A stretch of 64,000 bases of DNA, taken from NCBI GenBank assembly GCA_965249835.1, contig CBDFMY010000003.1:124001-188000 (forward strand), in the 5' to 3' direction. The notes under the pieces are model-generated. The model was not told the DNA's origin. It worked only from the letters and a program-made list of their open reading frames with translations, and did no database searches. Below are positions 23,367-31,602 of this stretch, piece after piece. The position numbers and the translations under genes are program-made. The stretch is from JAHRAW01 sp965249835. Lineage in GTDB: Bacteria; Pseudomonadota; Gammaproteobacteria; Arenicellales; Poriferihabitantaceae. Position 1 is the first letter of the stretch; the number at the start of each line of letters is the position of its first letter.

Positions 23367-26300
23367 TCAACCCATCGCCGCCAATCGTGGGCGTTCCGGG
23401 ATTCTGGCAGTGGTGCCGTTTCCAAAGGACGAAGTTTCATACTTAAATCGGATGTGTTCGTCGCCGGTGCGTTCGGTCAGCGCATTGATCAATTGGCGGG
23501 AGGGATGCACCGCCCAGTCGGGCCCGAGTTTTATGGTGCCACTTTCGCCTTTGGTTCGTTGGTAGTGAACCGTGATCCCGACTTTGCCGCCGCGGGCGGT
23601 GTGCAGGATTCGCCGGAGGGATTGCAACGCGCCTGCGTCCAATCGCTGTTCCGCCAGATCGATATGAATACGCCGCAGATAATCGCTACGGAATGTATCA
23701 ATGTCAGCCACGGTTTCGGCGCGCATCTGCACCCCGCCGGTGAATTCGTCGATGCTGAACTCACCATACACCACCAGCGTGTTGTCCTTTTGCAAAATCG
23801 ACCGGCAGTGCTGAAATTGTTCCGAATACAAAATCACCTCAACGCGCTCGCTGGCATTGTCCAGCATGACAAAGCCCATTTTTCCGCGACGAGTGTTGAT
23901 GATTCGTATGGAAAAAACCAAGCCGGCGAACAAGCCGGTTTTCGGCGTGGTCAAATCCAGCGCGCGCAGATCTTTTTGCGTCACCTCTGCCAACTCCGCA
24001 CGGTATTGCGAATAGGGATGACCGGTCAGGTATAAACCCAGCGTTTCCTTCTCCGCCGCCAGTCGGTCCTGCTCGCTCCAGGGCTCGACAACCTTGCCGG
24101 ATTTGGTGGTCTTCGGCGCCTCCACCACACCGAACATATCGGCTTGCCCGGTTTGTTGACTGGTTAGTTGTTGCTCGGCGGCTTGCAATGCGCTGTCAAT
24201 ATCCGCGATCAACGCCGCACGATGCGCGCCGAGTTCGTCCATCGCTCCGCTTTTAATCAACGCTTCCAGCACTCGTTTGTTAAGTGCGCGCGCCGGAAGG
24301 CGGCGACACATGTCAAACAGGTCTTCAAATTTGCCGTTGCGTTGGCGTTCCGCTTCGATGCTTTCGCTGACGCCTTTACCCACGCCTTTGACCGCGCTCA
24401 AGCCGTATAAAATGGTGCGCTGGTCAGTCGGCTTGAAGCCGTGACTGCCGGCGTTGATGTCGGGCGGCAACACCGTAATGTCAAGTTCTTTGCAATCGTT
24501 CAGCAGGATTACCACTTTGTCGGTGTTGTTGTGCTCGGATGACAAGGTCGCCGCCATGAACGCGGCCGGGTGATGGGCTTTCAACCACGCGGTGTGATAC
24601 GCCACCAGCGCGTAAGCCACCGAGTGGGATTTGTTGAATCCGTAACCGGCGAAGTGCTCCATAAATTCAAAAATGCGCTTTGCCACTGCCGGTTTGACCC
24701 CGCGCTCCACCGCACCATCGTGGAACACCGCGCGCTGTCGATTCATCTCCTCCTTCTTCTTCTTGCCCATTGCCACGCGTAGCAGGTCGGAGCCGCCGAG
24801 GGTGTAGCCGGCAAGCACCTGGGCGATCTGCATCACTTGCTCTTGATAAACAATCACGCCGTAAGTCGGTTCGAGAATCGGCGCGATGTCATCGTGCAGA
24901 TAGGTGATGGGTTCTCTGCCGTGTTTGCGCGCGATGAAATCTTTCACCATGCCGGACTTCAACGGACCCGGTCGATACAACGCCACCAACGCCACCAGGT
25001 CATCGAATTGGTGCGGTTGCAGGCGCACAATCAACTCGCGAATGCCACGGGATTCAATCTGAAAAATCGCCGTGGTGCGTCCGCTTTGAATCAACCGATA
25101 CGCACCCGGATCATCCAGCGGCACCGCTTTCATATCCAGCACCGGCTCATGCTCGCTGCGCTGGCGATTGATCATCTTGACCGCGCTGTCGATGATGGTC
25201 AGGGTGCGCAGCCCGAGAAAATCGAACTTCACCAGACCGATGGCTTCAAGGTCGTCCTTGTCCAGTTGGGTGATGGCTTGATTGATATTGGTGTCGGCAT
25301 ACAACGGCGTATATTCAAACAGCGCACGCGGCGCGATGACCACCCCGCCGGCGTGGGTGCTGACATTGCGGGCGATGCCTTCCAGTTGTCTGGCGTTGTC
25401 GATCAATTCCCGTATCTCGCTCTCCTCGCGGTAACGCCGACCGAGTTGCTCTTCATCCTTCAATGCTTTGTCCAGCGTCATGCCGATCTCGAACGGAATC
25501 AGTTTGGCAACTTGGTCGACAAATCCGTAGGGCAACCCCATCACCCGGCCCACATCGCGCACCACCGCCTTTGCCGCCATGGTGCCGAAGGTAATGACTT
25601 GCGCGACTTGATCGCGACCATAGCGGTCGGCGACATATGCGATGACGCGGTCGCGGCCCTCCACGCAAAAGTCAATGTCAAAATCCGGTAGCGAAACCCT
25701 TTCCGGGTTGAGAAAGCGTTCGAACAGCAAGCTGTAACGCAACGGGTCAATTTCGGTGATGCCGATGGCCCATGCCACCAGTGAGCCGGCACCGGAGCCT
25801 CGTCCCGGGCCCACCGGTATGTCATTGGTTTTTGCCCAGTGAATGAAATCGGCGACAATCAAAAAGTAGCCCGGGTAACCCATTTCCGAAATCACGCCGA
25901 GTTCGTGGTTGAGGCGGGCGACATACTCTTTGCCGGCGATGTCGCCTGCGCCCGCCAACGCGTCTTGGTCGTCGGCTAATTGTTCAATCCCGAGGCGTTG
26001 GTACAAGCCTTGTTCGGCCTGGCGACGCAAAATCTGATCCACCGGATCACCGCTGGCGTCGGTGTAGTCCGGCAGGAAGTTATCTTCAAAATCAAAAAAC
26101 AGGTTGCAACGTTTGGCAACCTCCACGGTGTTGGCAATGGCTTGGGGCAGGTCGGCGAACAATTCGATCATCTCATCTGCGCTTGTGAGATATTGCCGGG
26201 CAGTGAAGCGGCGTGGTCGGCGTTCGTCCTGCAATGTCCGACCATCGTTAATGCACACGCGAATTTCGTGGGCGTCAAATTCTTCGGCGGCGATGAACTC

Positions 26301-26897
26301 AACCCGATTGGTGGCGACCAGGCCAATGCCGTGGGAAGCCGCCAGCCGAGCGGCGCGGCGGATATAAGTTTGCTCGCCGGCGTGGCCGATGCGGCTGATT
26401 TGAAAATACAGTCGGTCGCCGAATAATTGCTGATATTTTTCCAGCAACGGCGCGGCTGCTCGCTCCGACTCCTGATTCGGCAACTTCGCCAGCGGACCCT
26501 CGTGGTCATCCCACAACACCAGCAGGTCATCGTGCAAAGTTTGCAAGTCGGCCCAGGCCAGCACCACTTTTACCTTGCGCGGGCGCAAATACGCATCGGT
26601 CAGCAATTTGCCGAGATTGCGATAACCGCGATGATTGCGACACAACAAAATCATGCGATCGGATTGGCCCGGGGTAAGGGGATTTTCCACCCACACATCG
26701 CAACCCACCAGCGGCTTGACTCCGACGGCCACACACGCACGATAGAACTTGACCATGCCATGCACATTGGACCAATCGGTCAGCGCCACCGCCGGCATAC
26801 CGTATCGCGCCGAGGTAGCCGCCAGCGGTGCGATGCGGACGATGCCGTCGGCCAGCGAATACTCCGAGTGCACATGCAGATGAACGAAACCGGTCAT
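23367..26897 (-). CDS. dnaE: DNA polymerase III subunit alpha
   Basis: DnaE is the replicative polymerase of the DNA polymerase III holoenzyme. The 1176-residue protein (E. coli 1160) begins with a PHP domain (FVHLHVHSEYSLADGIVRI). The palm region contains VGPGRGSGAGSLVAWAIGIT and the catalytic LPDFDIDF near residue 405. The finger and HhH regions include ALVAYHTAWLKAHHPAAFMA and YGLSAVKGVGKGVSESIEAE. An OB-fold follows (GLVFSIRIINTRRGKMGFVM). Its ATG overlaps the rnhB stop by four bases. It ends the envelope/lipid A operon, as in E. coli. Confidence 0.97.
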   Translation of the reverse strand: MTGFVHLHVHSEYSLADGIVRIAPLAATSARYGMPAVALTDWSNVHGMVKFYRACVAVGVKPLVGCDVWVENPLTPGQSDRMILLCRNHRGYRNLGKLLTDAYLRPRKVKVVLAWADLQTLHDDLLVLWDDHEGPLAKLPNQESERAAAPLLEKYQQLFGDRLYFQISRIGHAGEQTYIRRAARLAASHGIGLVATNRVEFIAAEEFDAHEIRVCINDGRTLQDERRPRRFTARQYLTSADEMIELFADLPQAIANTVEVAKRCNLFFDFEDNFLPDYTDASGDPVDQILRRQAEQGLYQRLGIEQLADDQDALAGAGDIAGKEYVARLNHELGVISEMGYPGYFLIVADFIHWAKTNDIPVGPGRGSGAGSLVAWAIGITEIDPLRYSLLFERFLNPERVSLPDFDIDFCVEGRDRVIAYVADRYGRDQVAQVITFGTMAAKAVVRDVGRVMGLPYGFVDQVAKLIPFEIGMTLDKALKDEEQLGRRYREESEIRELIDNARQLEGIARNVSTHAGGVVIAPRALFEYTPLYADTNINQAITQLDKDDLEAIGLVKFDFLGLRTLTIIDSAVKMINRQRSEHEPVLDMKAVPLDDPGAYRLIQSGRTTAIFQIESRGIRELIVRLQPHQFDDLVALVALYRPGPLKSGMVKDFIARKHGREPITYLHDDIAPILEPTYGVIVYQEQVMQIAQVLAGYTLGGSDLLRVAMGKKKKEEMNRQRAVFHDGAVERGVKPAVAKRIFEFMEHFAGYGFNKSHSVAYALVAYHTAWLKAHHPAAFMAATLSSEHNNTDKVVILLNDCKELDITVLPPDINAGSHGFKPTDQRTILYGLSAVKGVGKGVSESIEAERQRNGKFEDLFDMCRRLPARALNKRVLEALIKSGAMDELGAHRAALIADIDSALQAAEQQLTSQQTGQADMFGVVEAPKTTKSGKVVEPWSEQDRLAAEKETLGLYLTGHPYSQYRAELAEVTQKDLRALDLTTPKTGLFAGLVFSIRIINTRRGKMGFVMLDNASERVEVILYSEQFQHCRSILQKDNTLVVYGEFSIDEFTGGVQMRAETVADIDTFRSDYLRRIHIDLAEQRLDAGALQSLRRILHTARGGKVGITVHYQRTKGESGTIKLGPDWAVHPSRQLINALTERTGDEHIRFKYETSSFGNGTTARIPERPRLAAMG

Positions 26898-27475
26898 GGC
26901 GAAATCAGGCGGCGCACCGGCGCGTAACTGCGTCTATGATGGATGCTGATGCCGTGGCGCCGGAGGGCTTCTATGTGGGCTCGGGTCGGGTAGCCTTTAT
27001 GACGCTCGAAACCGTATTGCGGGAAGTCGCAAGCCAGCGCGGTCATACGCCGGTCGCGTTCCTGCTTGGCGAGAATGGAGGCCGCGGAGATTGGCGCGTG
27101 TATGGCATCGCCGCCCACCACCGCTTCCGCCGGACACGGCAACTTCGGCAGTTGGTTGCCGTCCACCAACGCCCGACACGGCACGATACCGAGCCCGGCA
27201 ACCGCCCGCTGCATGGCGAGCAGGGTCGCCTGGAGAATGTTCAGCGCATCGATCTCGGCAACGCTGGCACTTGCCACCGCGAAGTAGGGGGCTTTGGCTT
27301 TTATCTCGCACTCCAATTCGCCGCGCCGCGCCGCCGAGAGTTTTTTGGAATCATCCAGCCCGGCGATGGGCGCGTTCGAATCCAGCACCACCGCCGCCGC
27401 CACCACCGGACCGGCAAGCGGTCCCCTGCCCGCTTCGTCAATTCCGGCGACCAGTTCGTGTTCGCGCCGGTTCAT
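26894..27475 (-). CDS. rnhB: ribonuclease HII
   Basis: RNase HII removes ribonucleotides embedded in DNA. From ATG 27475 the protein is 193 residues (E. coli 198) and begins MNRREHELVAGIDEAGRGPL, including the catalytic Asp-Glu pair in GIDEAGRG. SKKLSAARR and DGNQLPKLP are family motifs, and a third acidic residue lies in GGDAIHAPISAASILAK. The C-terminal FERHKGYPTRAHIEAL is also typical. A longer open frame reaches 27742 inside lpxB and is rejected. The lpxB-rnhB-dnaE order is conserved in gammaproteobacteria. Confidence 0.95.
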   Translation of the reverse strand: MNRREHELVAGIDEAGRGPLAGPVVAAAVVLDSNAPIAGLDDSKKLSAARRGELECEIKAKAPYFAVASASVAEIDALNILQATLLAMQRAVAGLGIVPCRALVDGNQLPKLPCPAEAVVGGDAIHAPISAASILAKQERDRRMTALACDFPQYGFERHKGYPTRAHIEALRRHGISIHHRRSYAPVRRLISP

Positions 27476-27483
27476 GTCCGAGA

Positions 27484-28641
27484 TCAACTGCCCGCTCCTG
27501 CCAGTTGTAGCACCGCGTCCGCGGCACCGGCATTGGCGCCGCGCTTCAACTGCCGATGCAGGTCGGCGAAATGCCGCTGCAACTCCGCCACCCGCGCACC
27601 GTCGCCCAGCAACGCTTCCACTTCGCGTGCGATGTTGGCGGCGGTGGCTTGCTGTTGAATGAGTTCCGGAATCATCGGCCTGGGCAACAACTGGTTGGGC
27701 ATGGAATAGTAATCCACATGCCGCAAGCGCCGCATCAGCCAATAACTGAACGGTGCTAATTTATACGCCACGATATGCGGCCGGCGCAGCATCGCCGCTT
27801 CCAGCGCCGCGGTTCCCGATGCCAGAATCGCCACATCACAGGCCTCCAGTGCCAGCCGCGACTGACCGTCCAGGGTGTGCAATGGCAGGTCGCCGAAGTC
27901 GCCGGCGGTGATGCGAAACTCATCGGCGGCACTTTGCGCGGCGAACGGCAACACGAACCGCGCTTCGGGATGTTGTCTGAGAATCCGCCGCGCCGCGTCT
28001 ATAAATACGCGACCGAGACGACGGATTTCGCTTCGTCGACTGCCGGGCAACAACGCGATCAACAACCCTTCGCCGAGTTGCAATTGACCTCGGGCGGCGG
28101 CGCGATCCGGCTCGGAAATTTCATCCGCCATCGGATGACCGACGCAAGTAACCGGCACATGATGCGCGCGATAGTAGTCGGCTTCAAACGGGAACAGCGT
28201 CAGCATGTGGTCGATGGCGCGGCGGATTTTATGAATACGATAACCGCGCCACGCCCAAACCGTGGGGCTGACATAATGCACGCAAGTAATGTTGTGGCGT
28301 TTGAGTTTGCGCGCCAATGCCAGATTGAAGTCCGGCACATCCACGCCGACGAATACATCCGGGCGTTCATCGGAGCCCTCGGCGCTAAAGTGCGCCAGCA
28401 AACTGCGGCGGATTTTGAGGATGCCCGGCAACTGACGCAACAAGCCGTCCAGCCCGATGACGCCGATGTCACCCATGTCATACCGCATGCGGCAGCCGGC
28501 CTCACGCATCCGTGGCCCGCCGACACCGACAAAACTGCTGTCGGGCGCACGCGCTTTGATGGCTTGGATGAGCCCGGCGGCGAGTCGGTCGCCGGAGGTC
28601 TCGCCGGCGACCATGGCGACCCGGACACCGCGTCCGCTCAT
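27484..28641 (-). CDS. lpxB: lipid-A-disaccharide synthase
   Basis: LpxB joins UDP-diacylglucosamine and lipid X to make the lipid A disaccharide on the inner-membrane face. The 385-residue GT19 protein (E. coli 382) begins MSGRGVRVAMVAGETSGDRL. It has DVPDFNLALARKLKRHNITC, HYVSPTVWAWRGYRIHKIRR, LFPFEADYYRAHHVPVTCVG and LLPGSRRSEIRRL. The last residues reach the rnhB start with an eight-base gap. It shows the organism makes lipid A and so has a lipopolysaccharide-type outer membrane. Confidence 0.96.
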   Translation of the reverse strand: MSGRGVRVAMVAGETSGDRLAAGLIQAIKARAPDSSFVGVGGPRMREAGCRMRYDMGDIGVIGLDGLLRQLPGILKIRRSLLAHFSAEGSDERPDVFVGVDVPDFNLALARKLKRHNITCVHYVSPTVWAWRGYRIHKIRRAIDHMLTLFPFEADYYRAHHVPVTCVGHPMADEISEPDRAAARGQLQLGEGLLIALLPGSRRSEIRRLGRVFIDAARRILRQHPEARFVLPFAAQSAADEFRITAGDFGDLPLHTLDGQSRLALEACDVAILASGTAALEAAMLRRPHIVAYKLAPFSYWLMRRLRHVDYYSMPNQLLPRPMIPELIQQQATAANIAREVEALLGDGARVAELQRHFADLHRQLKRGANAGAADAVLQLAGAGS

Positions 28642-28647
28642 GGCACT

Positions 28648-29445
28648 TCAGCGAATAATGCCGCGTTCGGAGCGGCGCAGAAAATCACAAAAGATCGATA
28701 GTTCCGCGGATTCATCCGCGCGCCCGTGGTTCAGTTTTTCGATGGCGGCGATGGCGGATTGGAAATCGAGAGCGCTGCGATACAGCAGGCGATAGGCTTT
28801 TTTCAACAGAGCGATGGTGTCTTTGTCGTAGTTCCTGCGCTGCAAGCCTTTTACATTGATGCCACGTGGCGCAGCGGTATGCCCGGCGGCGATGAGATAG
28901 GGCGGCACATCCTGAAAGCAACCGGTGCCGATGCCGGTGATGCAGTGCGCGCCGATTTTGCAGAACTGATGCACCAGCGAAAAGCCGCCCAAAATCGCGT
29001 GGTCGCCAATGCTCACATGGCCGGCCAGGCTGGCGCCGTTGGCGAAAATGATGTGATCGCCGAGGCTGCAGTCGTGGGCGATGTGGGCGTACGCCATGAT
29101 GAAATTGTCGTTGCCGAGGGTGGTTGCGCCGAGGGTGGTTGCGTCGAGGGCGGTGCCGCGATTGAGCGTGCAATATTCGCGGATGGTGTTGCGGTCGCCG
29201 ATTTGCAAGCCGGTCGGCTCGCCTTGATAGCCCTGATGCTGGGGTGCTTCGCCGATCGAGCAAAACTGAAAAATCCGGTTGTCGGTGCCGATGGTTGTGA
29301 AATCTCGAATCACCACATGCGGACCAATCCAGGTTCGGTCGCCGATGCTGACTTGCCGGTCAATGATGGAAAACGCGCCGACCTCCACTTCATCGCCGAG
29401 TTTGGCGCCGGGGTCGACGATCGCGGAGGGATGGATACGCGACAT
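28648..29445 (-). CDS. lpxA: UDP-N-acetylglucosamine acyltransferase
   Basis: LpxA adds a 3-hydroxyacyl chain from ACP to UDP-GlcNAc, the first lipid A step. The 265-residue protein is a left-handed beta helix of hexapeptide repeats. The catalytic pair region AYAHIAHDCSLGDH contains His121 and His124 (the latter matching E. coli His125). The C-terminal helices include GINVKGLQRRNYDKDTIALL and end CDFLRRSERGIIR. ATG 29445 has GAGG six bases upstream. A TTG four codons earlier overlaps the fabZ stop and is less likely. Confidence 0.96.
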   Translation of the reverse strand: MSRIHPSAIVDPGAKLGDEVEVGAFSIIDRQVSIGDRTWIGPHVVIRDFTTIGTDNRIFQFCSIGEAPQHQGYQGEPTGLQIGDRNTIREYCTLNRGTALDATTLGATTLGNDNFIMAYAHIAHDCSLGDHIIFANGASLAGHVSIGDHAILGGFSLVHQFCKIGAHCITGIGTGCFQDVPPYLIAAGHTAAPRGINVKGLQRRNYDKDTIALLKKAYRLLYRSALDFQSAIAAIEKLNHGRADESAELSIFCDFLRRSERGIIR

Positions 29446-29453
29446 CCGGCGCC

Positions 29454-29906
29454 TCAAGTTTCGCGGTAGGTGAACATTATGTCGGCACTCGCCGCCATCT
29501 TGCCGTCCACCGATGCGGTGCCCGAATACTTCCAGATTCGGCTTTTGTAGTTGGTTTGCCTCACCTCAATTTGCAGTTGATCGCCGGGCTCCACCAGTCG
29601 TTTGAAGCGCGCCTTGTCGATGCCTGCGAACAGAAAAATGATATCTTCATCGGGCACATCATCCAGCCCGCGACTCGCCAGAATTGCCGAGGCTTGCGCG
29701 ATGGCTTCCAGAATCAGCACGCCGGGGAAAACCGGTCGCGCCGGAAAATGCCCCTGGAAAAACGGCTCGTTGACCGACACATTTTTGATCGCGGTCAGGC
29801 GCGTGTGGATTTCATAATCCAACACGCGGTCTACCAGCAAAAATGGATAGCGATGCGGCAGGATTTTGCGAATTTCGTGAATATCAATTTGGTTCATTTC
29901 AGCCAT
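29454..29906 (-). CDS. fabZ: 3-hydroxyacyl-[ACP] dehydratase FabZ
   Basis: FabZ dehydrates 3-hydroxyacyl-ACP in fatty acid synthesis and competes with LpxA and LpxD for hydroxyacyl chains. The 150-residue hotdog protein has the active-site motif FFQGHFPARPVFPGVLILEA, with catalytic His53 and Glu67. It starts MAEMNQIDIHEIRKILPHRY and ends AASADIMFTYRET. E. coli FabZ is 151 residues. lpxD-fabZ-lpxA-lpxB is the standard order, tying lipid A and phospholipid synthesis together. Confidence 0.97.
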   Translation of the reverse strand: MAEMNQIDIHEIRKILPHRYPFLLVDRVLDYEIHTRLTAIKNVSVNEPFFQGHFPARPVFPGVLILEAIAQASAILASRGLDDVPDEDIIFLFAGIDKARFKRLVEPGDQLQIEVRQTNYKSRIWKYSGTASVDGKMAASADIMFTYRET

Positions 29907-29945
29907 TGGTCTCAGTAATTTGTTTGGGTAATTTGTTTGGGCAAT

Positions 29946-30977
29946 TTATTTCGTGCGAGTGATCATCTTTGCGCCGAGTTGTTTCACTTTGTCGGCAAGT
30001 TGTTCCAGACGATTGATGTGCGCGACGATCTTGCGCCAACGCGCCGCCGGTTGCGCCGGCAACATGGACGAATACACGCCGGGCTGTTTGATGTCGCTCG
30101 CCACGAAACTATTGGCATTGACGGTAACCTCATCGGCGATTTGCAAGTGTCCGAGAATCGCGGCGCGTCCGCCCAGGCGACAACTTTTGCCGATGACCGC
30201 GCTACCGGCGATGGCAACGCAACCGGCCATGATGGTGTGCTCGCCGACCTGCACGTTATGCGCGATTTGGATGTGGTTGTCCAGTTTCACGCCGTTGCCG
30301 ATGGTGGTGTCTTCCAGCGCGCCGCGGTCGATGGTGGTGTGTGCGCCGATGTCCACATCATCGCCGATAACCACGCCGCCGAGTTGCCGGATTTTTTCCC
30401 ATTTGCCCTGATGCGGCGCATAGCCGAACCCACTGGCACCGATGACCGCGCCGGCCGCAACATGACAACGCGCGCCGATGCGCGTGCCGGAATAAATTCG
30501 CACGCCGCTGTCAATCTCGCCGGCGCGTCCGATGATGCAATCATGGTCTACCGAAACATGGCTGCCAATCACCACCTCCGCCGCCAACTTTACCCGCTCG
30601 CCGATTACGCTATACGCGCCGACCGCCACGCCGGCTCCAACTGATGCGCTCGGTGCGATGATTGCGCTGGGATGAATGTTCGGTGCTTGCGGCGGTGGCG
30701 CGAACAACGCGCTGACGCGGGCGTAGGCCAGATACGGGTCATCCACGATGATTTTGTTGCGGCCAAACCAATCGGCGTGTTCGGCGCGCAACATTACCGC
30801 ACCGGCATCGCTGGCTTTGAGTTGCGCACGCGGCGTAGTCTCAATATAAAAGGTCAGCGAGTCGGCGGTGGCGTTGGGCAAACTGCGCAAGGTTTTCACT
30901 TGCAACGCAGCATCGCCATCAACGCGCCCGTCGGTAACACGCGCCACGCTTTGCAGGTCAATGGTTTTGCTTGGCAT
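29946..30977 (-). CDS. lpxD: UDP-3-O-acylglucosamine N-acyltransferase
   Basis: LpxD adds the second hydroxyacyl chain in lipid A synthesis. From ATG 30977 the product is 343 residues (E. coli 341), beginning MPSKTIDLQSVARVTDGRVD. The N-terminal uridine-binding domain is followed by hexapeptide repeats (GAGVAVGAYSVIGERVKLAA), with GASGFGYAPHQGKWEKIRQL and the catalytic-histidine region KLDNHIQIAHNVQVGEHTIM. The C-terminal helix carries HINRLEQLADKVKQL. ATG 31010 is an alternative start 11 codons upstream. Confidence 0.95.
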   Translation of the reverse strand: MPSKTIDLQSVARVTDGRVDGDAALQVKTLRSLPNATADSLTFYIETTPRAQLKASDAGAVMLRAEHADWFGRNKIIVDDPYLAYARVSALFAPPPQAPNIHPSAIIAPSASVGAGVAVGAYSVIGERVKLAAEVVIGSHVSVDHDCIIGRAGEIDSGVRIYSGTRIGARCHVAAGAVIGASGFGYAPHQGKWEKIRQLGGVVIGDDVDIGAHTTIDRGALEDTTIGNGVKLDNHIQIAHNVQVGEHTIMAGCVAIAGSAVIGKSCRLGGRAAILGHLQIADEVTVNANSFVASDIKQPGVYSSMLPAQPAARWRKIVAHINRLEQLADKVKQLGAKMITRTK

Positions 30978-31050
30978 CGCACTTTGATATACGCGCGCAG
31001 AAGTCAGCATCGGATTGAGGCGGATGGAAACTCGATGACATGGCTGGATT

Positions 31051-31602
31051 TTATGGCGCCGCCTTGTGTAATTTTTCCAGTTCCGCCAACACTTGTTTGG
31101 TGAGATCAATATCGGAACTGACATAAACCGCTTGCTGAAACACCACATCCAGTTTTTCGCGCTTGGCAACGGTGATGATTGCGGCGGTGATTACTTTTTC
31201 CAGTTTGCCCAATTTTTCATTGCGGCGGCGTTCAAAATCTTCATTGTATTCGCGTTGATCGCGCCGCAAGCGGCGTTGCATCTCGCGCAGTTCGCGGGTT
31301 TTGCTGTCGCGTTGTTCCACGGTAATATCCATTTTACTTTCCAACTCGGCTTCGGCCGCTTTGAATTGTTGCAGTCGTCCTTTGAGTTCACGACTGCGTT
31401 CGGCAAATTCGACTTCCAGTTTTTTGACTTCGGCTTTGCCCTGGGGTGCCAGATCAATCAGGCGCAACGCATCCACATAACCGATGCCGGCGGCGTGCGC
31501 GTTGGCTGCGAGCACCGACAAAAACAGGGTCGCCAGCAAGGCACCGCCGATCATGCCGATTGGGCCGATTGGGCCGGCGCGAAAAAAATACGCGGTCATC
31601 AT
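31051..31602 (-). CDS. skp: OmpH/Skp family periplasmic chaperone
   Basis: Skp binds unfolded outer-membrane proteins in the periplasm and hands them to the BAM complex. The 183-residue protein has an N-terminal signal peptide (hydrophobic core GGALLATLFLSVLAANAHA, cleavage after AHA). A long charged coiled-coil region of Arg, Lys and Glu follows (KKLEVEFAERSRELKGRLQQ and REMQRRLRRDQREYNEDFER). The C-terminal LDVVFQQAVYVSSDIDLTKQ is the family end motif. Its start overlaps the bamA stop by four bases. Confidence 0.9.
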   Translation of the reverse strand: MMTAYFFRAGPIGPIGMIGGALLATLFLSVLAANAHAAGIGYVDALRLIDLAPQGKAEVKKLEVEFAERSRELKGRLQQFKAAEAELESKMDITVEQRDSKTRELREMQRRLRRDQREYNEDFERRRNEKLGKLEKVITAAIITVAKREKLDVVFQQAVYVSSDIDLTKQVLAELEKLHKAAP